Position numbers and translations under genes: made by a program
Part shown: positions 6,054 through 8,977 of the stretch, piece by piece
Layout of the letters: each line of letters starts with the position of its first letter
How positions within the stretch are numbered: position 1 is the stretch's first letter
DNA from: Pseudomonadota bacterium
GTDB lineage: Bacteria > Pseudomonadota > Alphaproteobacteria > Rhodospirillales > 2-02-FULL-58-16
NCBI GenBank assembly: GCA_022567015.1
Contig: JADFHR010000133.1
Coordinates: forward strand, 1 to 8,977
Direction: 5' to 3'
DNA length: 8,977 nt
The notes under the pieces: generated by a model
Seen by the model: the letters and a program-made list of their open reading frames with translations, nothing else
Told to the model about the DNA's origin: nothing
Database searches by the model: none

Positions 6054-6968
6054 ATGCAGATCTACCTCCCCATCGCCGAGATGTCCGTAAACGTGTTTCT
6101 CATCTTCGGCATGGGAGGCGGGGTGGGTTTTCTTTCCGGGTTGTTCGGAGTCGGCGGCGGCTTCCTGATGACGCCGTTGCTGATCTTCATCGGCATTCCG
6201 CCGGCCGTCGCGGTCGCCACCGAGGCCAATCAGATCGTCGCGTCGTCCGTTTCCGGCGTCCTCGCCCATTGGCGGCGCGCCAACGTCGATGTCAAGATGG
6301 GCCTGACCCTGCTGGCGGGCGGCATCGTCGGTTCCTCCTTCGGCGTATGGCTGTTCACGATTCTGCGCGGTCTCGGGCAGATCGACCTGGTGATCAAGCT
6401 CTGCTACGTGGTTTTCCTGAGCGTCATCGGCGTCTTGATGCTGTCCGAGAGCATCCGCACCCTGCTGCGCGTCAAGCGCCATATTCGCCGCAAGCGGCAC
6501 CATCACTATTGGATCCACGGCCTGCCCCTGAAGATGCGTTTCCGCCGCTCGCGCCTGTATGTCAGCGCCCTGCTGCCCATTGGCATCGGCTTCCTGGTCG
6601 GCGTATTGTCGGCGATCATGGGGGTGGGCGGCGGCTTCATCATGGTCCCGGCGATGATCTACCTGCTCGGCATGCCGACGGTGGTGGTTGTCGGCACCTC
6701 GCTGTTTCAGATCATCTTCGTGACCGCCAATGTCACCATCCTGCAGGCCGTCAGCAACCAGACGGTGGATGTGGTCCTGGCGCTGATTTTGCTCACCGGT
6801 GGCGTCATCGGGGCGCAGATAGGCGCCCGGGCGAGCGGCCGGCTGCAGGGCGAGCAACTGCGCGGGCTGCTGGGGCTCATGGTTGTCGGCGTCTGTGCGA
6901 AGCTGACCTACGATCTGGTGGTCACGCCGCCGGATCTGTTTTTCCTTGGCGGCGTGGTGGCAAACTGA
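6054..6968 (+). CDS. TauE/SafE family membrane exporter
   Basis: A 304-residue integral inner-membrane protein of the TauE/SafE family (PF01925), whose studied members export sulfite, sulfoacetate or other sulfur-containing anions. The internal duplication typical of the family is plain: FGVGGGFLMTPLL (31-43) near the start of half one and MGVGGGFIMVPAM (189-201) in half two, each followed by a further pair of helices with an LLAGG/LLTGG turn (86-90, 247-251). About eight hydrophobic segments can be drawn. The halves are joined by a very basic, His-rich loop (about 135-167), expected on the cytoplasmic side. GGAG lies only three bases before ATG 6054, and AAGG 11 bases before it; ATG 6081 is an alternative. 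It heads a probable operon with the TIGR02186 and stress-protein genes, now separated from them by the element at 6981-7366. Substrate is inferred from family and the nearby TusA only. Confidence 0.92.
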   Translation: MQIYLPIAEMSVNVFLIFGMGGGVGFLSGLFGVGGGFLMTPLLIFIGIPPAVAVATEANQIVASSVSGVLAHWRRANVDVKMGLTLLAGGIVGSSFGVWLFTILRGLGQIDLVIKLCYVVFLSVIGVLMLSESIRTLLRVKRHIRRKRHHHYWIHGLPLKMRFRRSRLYVSALLPIGIGFLVGVLSAIMGVGGGFIMVPAMIYLLGMPTVVVVGTSLFQIIFVTANVTILQAVSNQTVDVVLALILLTGGVIGAQIGARASGRLQGEQLRGLLGLMVVGVCAKLTYDLVVTPPDLFFLGGVVAN

Positions 6969-6980
6969 TGCGCATGGCCC

Positions 6981-7366
6981 AGTACTTACTTTCACGATTT
7001 CGCGCACCATACGACGGTCTTGCGAGGTTTCCGGCTAGGAGCGCGGCGCGCCGTGATGCTGGAGCATCACAAGCGGCGTGCGACGACGTCCGGGGGCCTC
7101 GGGGGCGTCCCCCGCATACCGTAGCCGGGGGGACACCCCCCTTGTCCCCCCGGGGGCCTCGGGGGCGTCCCCCGCATACCGTAGCCGGGGGGACACCCCC
7201 CTTGTCCCCCCGGGAGCCTCGCAAGACCGCCCTTCGGGTCGCGTTTCCCGCTCCCTCGGGGCGTCGGGAACGCTTGACGATGGCCCCGCATCGCCCGCGC
7301 GTCCCCTCCTGCCGAGGAAACGGGAAACGCGATCGTATGGTACGCGAAATCGTGAAAGTAAGTACT
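6981..7366. mobile_element. MITE-like element with 33-bp terminal inverted repeats
   Basis: The ends 6981-7013 and 7334-7366 are reverse complements at 32 of 33 positions. Inward, similarity continues with gaps to about 7040 on the left and 7304 on the right. A separate perfect 13-base inverted pair lies at 7015-7027 and 7217-7229. The outermost six bases, AGTACT, are themselves palindromic, so they may be either part of the repeat or a duplicated target site. The interior has a stem GTGATGCT/AGCATCAC (7053-7070), two identical 60-bp units (7091-7210) and a segment shared with 1-135 and 834-880. No transposase is encoded, so it would move, if at all, with proteins supplied elsewhere. It begins 12 bases after the TauE stop, and its right end runs 30 bases into the next gene. 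Confidence 0.8.
7091..7210. repeat. Exact 60-bp tandem duplication of a hairpin unit
   Basis: Bases 7091-7150 and 7151-7210 are identical over all 60 positions, and 7211-7221 starts a third unit with one change before diverging. Each unit holds GGGGG-CGT-CCCCC and a stem CCGGGGGGACA / TGTCCCCCCGG around a six-base loop. The unit is a multiple of three and open in several frames. Copy A (1-60) has one, more diverged, unit. Perfect identity suggests recent duplication by slippage or recombination. Confidence 0.9.
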
Positions 7367-8101
7367 AGACATCTTCTGGCGGGCGTCTTGCTGTTGGCGG
7401 CGGCAACACCGGCCTACGCCGCCGAGGAGTTGGTGGTGGACCTGTCCAGGTCCGTGGTGGAGATCACCGCCGGCTTCGTCGGCTCCGAGCTTCTGCTGTT
7501 CGGCGCCACCGATGGCGAAGGCGACCTGGTGGTCATCGTGCGCGGCCCCTTGCGCGATGAAATCGTGCGCCGCAAGGAACGGGTCGCCGGCATCTGGGTC
7601 AACCGGGACGAACTGCTGTTCACCGGCGTGCCGGCGTTTTACGCGGTGGCCAGCAACCGGCCGATGGAGGAATTCCTCCCCGAGGCCGTGGCCGCCAAGA
7701 ACTGGATCGGGTTGGAAAATCTGTTGCTCCTGCCCCATTGGAAACAGCCGTATGCGGAGAACTACGATTCCTTCCGTGCCGCCCTCATCCGCAACAAGCA
7801 GCGCCAGGGCCTGTACAGCCGCCAGCCGGGCAACGTCACCTTTCTGAGCAGCCGGCTGTTCCGCACCCAGATCCGCTTTCCCTCCACCGTGTCCGTCGGC
7901 GAATACGGTATCGACGTCTACCTGGTTCGCGACGGCAAGATCGTAACCGTCGACACCACCTTGCTGAACGTCAGGAAAGTCGGGTTCGAGGCGGGCGTCT
8001 TCGACTTTGCCCACCGCCATTCCCTGGCCTACGGGGTTCTTGCCATTTTAATCGCGGCGATGGCAGGATGGCTGGCCAGTGTCATGTTCCGCAAGTCCTG
8101 A
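7337..8101 (+). CDS. TIGR02186 family exported membrane-anchored protein
   Basis: A 254-residue protein of the alphaproteobacterial TIGR02186 / Alph_Pro_TM (PF09608) family, whose function is unknown but which commonly follows a TauE/SafE gene, as here. It has a signal peptide (basic start, hydrophobic core LLAGVLLLAAATP at about 13-25, likely cleavage after AYA-28), a periplasmic body that is probably mostly beta strand, and one C-terminal membrane helix (about 230-249) ending in FRKS. So it should be anchored in the inner membrane with its bulk in the periplasm, well placed to work with the exporter. The start is odd: ATG 7337 and the first ten codons are the terminal repeat of the upstream element, and no good ribosome binding site precedes it. 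GTG 7352 is an alternative, also inside the repeat. Codons from Arg11 onward are ancestral gene sequence. The frame also stays open through the element, so a longer product cannot be excluded. Confidence 0.87.
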   Translation: MVREIVKVSTRHLLAGVLLLAAATPAYAAEELVVDLSRSVVEITAGFVGSELLLFGATDGEGDLVVIVRGPLRDEIVRRKERVAGIWVNRDELLFTGVPAFYAVASNRPMEEFLPEAVAAKNWIGLENLLLLPHWKQPYAENYDSFRAALIRNKQRQGLYSRQPGNVTFLSSRLFRTQIRFPSTVSVGEYGIDVYLVRDGKIVTVDTTLLNVRKVGFEAGVFDFAHRHSLAYGVLAILIAAMAGWLASVMFRKS

Positions 8102-8123
8102 ACGAGCTGAAACGGCAACACCC

Positions 8124-8624
8124 ATGGCGGACAAAGCGGCGAAAGAGAATGCGGACGAAGGAACGCGCACCTTCCTGTGCGTGGTCGACGAAAGCGAGGA
8201 GCTGGCCCAGGCGCTGCGCTTCGCCTGCCGCCGCGCCATGCACTCGAACGGCCGTGTCGCCCTGCTCTATGTGGTCGGGCCGGCCGAGTTCCAGCACTGG
8301 GCGGTCGTCGGCGACCTGATGCGCGAGGAGCGCCGGGAGGAGGCCGAGGAGATGCTCCAGGTCGTGGCCTCGGTGGTGCAGAAGCAAACCGGCCACACGC
8401 CCGTCATCTACATCCGCGAAGGCAAGATCACCGAGGAACTGATCACGTTGATCGACGACAAAGACAACAACATCTCGGTGCTCGTCCTCGGCGCCGCCAC
8501 CGGGCCGGAAGGCCCGGGACCCCTGGTCTCCGACCTCGTCGGGCAAATGGCCGGACGGCTGCGCGTCCCCATCACCATCGTCCCCGGCTCCCTCACCGAC
8601 GAGCAGATCGACGCCATCACGTGA
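8124..8624 (+). CDS. Universal stress protein-like protein
   Basis: A 166-residue cytoplasmic protein with a single UspA-type fold: the first strand FLCVVDESEE (17-26), the helix ELAQALRFACRRA (26-38), strand RVALLYVV (44-51) and the late strands VLVLG (119-123) and VPITIVPG (148-155). The ATP-binding pattern G-x2-G-x9-G-(S/T) of ATP-type Usp proteins is not met; GAATGPEGPGPLVS (123-136) is a variant, so nucleotide binding is doubtful. ATG 8124 follows the TIGR02186 stop by 22 bases, suggesting one transcript. A longer reading from 8079 would overlap that gene and adds a non-conserved stretch. The ribosome binding site is weak. It probably adjusts or protects the exporter module under stress, but this rests on position alone. 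An IS630-type element begins six bases after the stop. Confidence 0.85.
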   Translation: MADKAAKENADEGTRTFLCVVDESEELAQALRFACRRAMHSNGRVALLYVVGPAEFQHWAVVGDLMREERREEAEEMLQVVASVVQKQTGHTPVIYIREGKITEELITLIDDKDNNISVLVLGAATGPEGPGPLVSDLVGQMAGRLRVPITIVPGSLTDEQIDAIT

Positions 8625-8629
8625 GCGCC

Positions 8630-8977
8630 TAGAGCATTTCAAGATTTGGTAGAGCCATATCCGGCGTGGGTGATGAAGTTCTGGCATTCGCCAGGGGTGA
8701 ATTCGTCGAGCGATTGGGCGATGACCTGCCACAGATCGTCGACGCTTCGCGCGGCGGCCTTGCGCAACAGGGCCTTGAGCTTCGAGAACGCGAGTTCGAT
8801 GGGATTGAGGTCGGGGGAATAGGCCGGCAGGTAGAGCAGGAAAGCGCCCGCCGCCTTGATCGCTTCGCGCACACCCGCAACCTTGTGGCTGGACAGGTTA
8901 TCCATGATGACGATGTCGCCGGGGACGAGGCTGGGCGCGAGCATCTGCTCCACATAGGCCTTGAAGGCGGCGCCGTT
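8630..8977. mobile_element. IS630-family insertion sequence, partial
   Basis: The element starts at or next to a TA (8630-8631), the target dinucleotide of IS630/Tc1-mariner elements, with an end reading AGAGCATTTCAAGATTTGG (8631-8649). Its transposase points leftward toward this end and is cut by the window edge, so the other end and the target duplication cannot be checked. Insertion just after the stress-protein stop leaves that gene intact but may cut the operon from genes further downstream. Confidence 0.75.
8639..8977 (-). CDS. IS630-family transposase, C-terminal part
   Basis: The C-terminal 112 residues of a DDE transposase; the frame is open to the window edge, so the gene continues beyond it. 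Visible are the second catalytic aspartate in VIMDNLSSHK and, about 35 residues later, YSPDLNPIELAFSKLK with the catalytic glutamate, the hallmark of IS630/Tc1-mariner enzymes. The stop is nine to ten bases from the element end. The visible part has no frameshift, so activity cannot be excluded, but the first Asp and the N-terminal DNA-binding part are out of view. Members of this family often express as two frames joined by programmed frameshifting. Confidence 0.9.
   Translation of the reverse strand, partial: NGAAFKAYVEQMLAPSLVPGDIVIMDNLSSHKVAGVREAIKAAGAFLLYLPAYSPDLNPIELAFSKLKALLRKAAARSVDDLWQVIAQSLDEFTPGECQNFITHAGYGSTKS

Noticed and set aside
7091..7210. A 20-residue repeat protein encoded by the 60-bp units
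   Set aside because: Several frames are open merely because the unit is GC-rich and a multiple of three; no start with a ribosome binding site or family resemblance supports a protein.
7091..7221. CRISPR-like direct repeats
   Set aside because: The two 60-bp units are directly adjacent with no spacers, and no cas gene is present.
6269..7336. Open frame upstream of and continuous with the TIGR02186 gene, out of frame through TauE and the element
   Set aside because: The part inside TauE is a shadow and the part inside the element is repeat sequence; the signal peptide beginning at 7337 gives a natural N-terminus. A longer translation from within the element is not fully excluded.

Overview
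This is a GC-rich (clearly above 60%) chromosomal window from what is most likely an alphaproteobacterium, probably of the Rhodospirillales type. The best taxonomic pointer is the gene at 7337-8101, which belongs to a family (TIGR02186 / Alph_Pro_TM) known essentially from Alphaproteobacteria. TusA, PilZ, PAS-GGDEF-EAL and IS630 genes of alphaproteobacterial flavour fit this. No rRNA, tRNA or CRISPR array was seen.

Left third (1-3400). The window opens inside one copy of a dispersed G/C-run repeat (1-135). Next comes a two-ACT-domain GcvR-like protein (272-796), a spacer holding a second, shorter fragment of the same repeat (834-880), and a PilZ c-di-GMP receptor (1128-1505). This converges on a PAS-GGDEF-EAL enzyme on the minus strand (1650-3395) with all recognisable catalytic motifs and an I-site. 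The two genes form a plausible local c-di-GMP make/break/sense pair. An 85-bp imperfect palindrome (1570-1654) lies between them and supplies the stop codon of the GGDEF-EAL gene.

Middle (3400-5650). A long divergent spacer with an AT-richer island precedes a metal-dependent amidohydrolase-2 protein (3879-5030). It converges on an unrecognised 84-aa gene (5045-5299, minus), which lies downstream of a TusA-type sulfur carrier (5413-5646, minus). Between those two minus-strand genes is a perfect CRP/FNR-family box (TTGA-N6-TCAA, 5391-5404) centred 41.5 bp before the start site implied by a -10-like hexamer. That is the geometry of a class II FNR/FixK-activated promoter, so the small orphan gene may respond to low oxygen or NO.

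Right third (5650-8977). A TTGACA-type promoter with an overlapping inverted repeat leads into a likely operon: a TauE/SafE-type exporter (6054-6968), the TIGR02186 exported, membrane-anchored protein (7337-8101) and a universal-stress-like protein (8124-8624). With TusA divergent to it, the neighbourhood suggests sulfur (sulfite/thiosulfate-like) handling. The operon is interrupted by a 386-bp MITE-like element (6981-7366) with 33-bp terminal inverted repeats differing at one position and an exact 60-bp tandem duplication inside. Its right terminal repeat supplies the start codon and first ten codons of the TIGR02186 gene, including the basic part of the signal peptide. An IS630-family element begins six bases after the stress-protein gene and runs off the window.

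Most notable: the element-derived gene start, the class II FNR-like promoter on an orphan gene, the palindrome-derived stop codon, and the three-copy dispersed repeat family.
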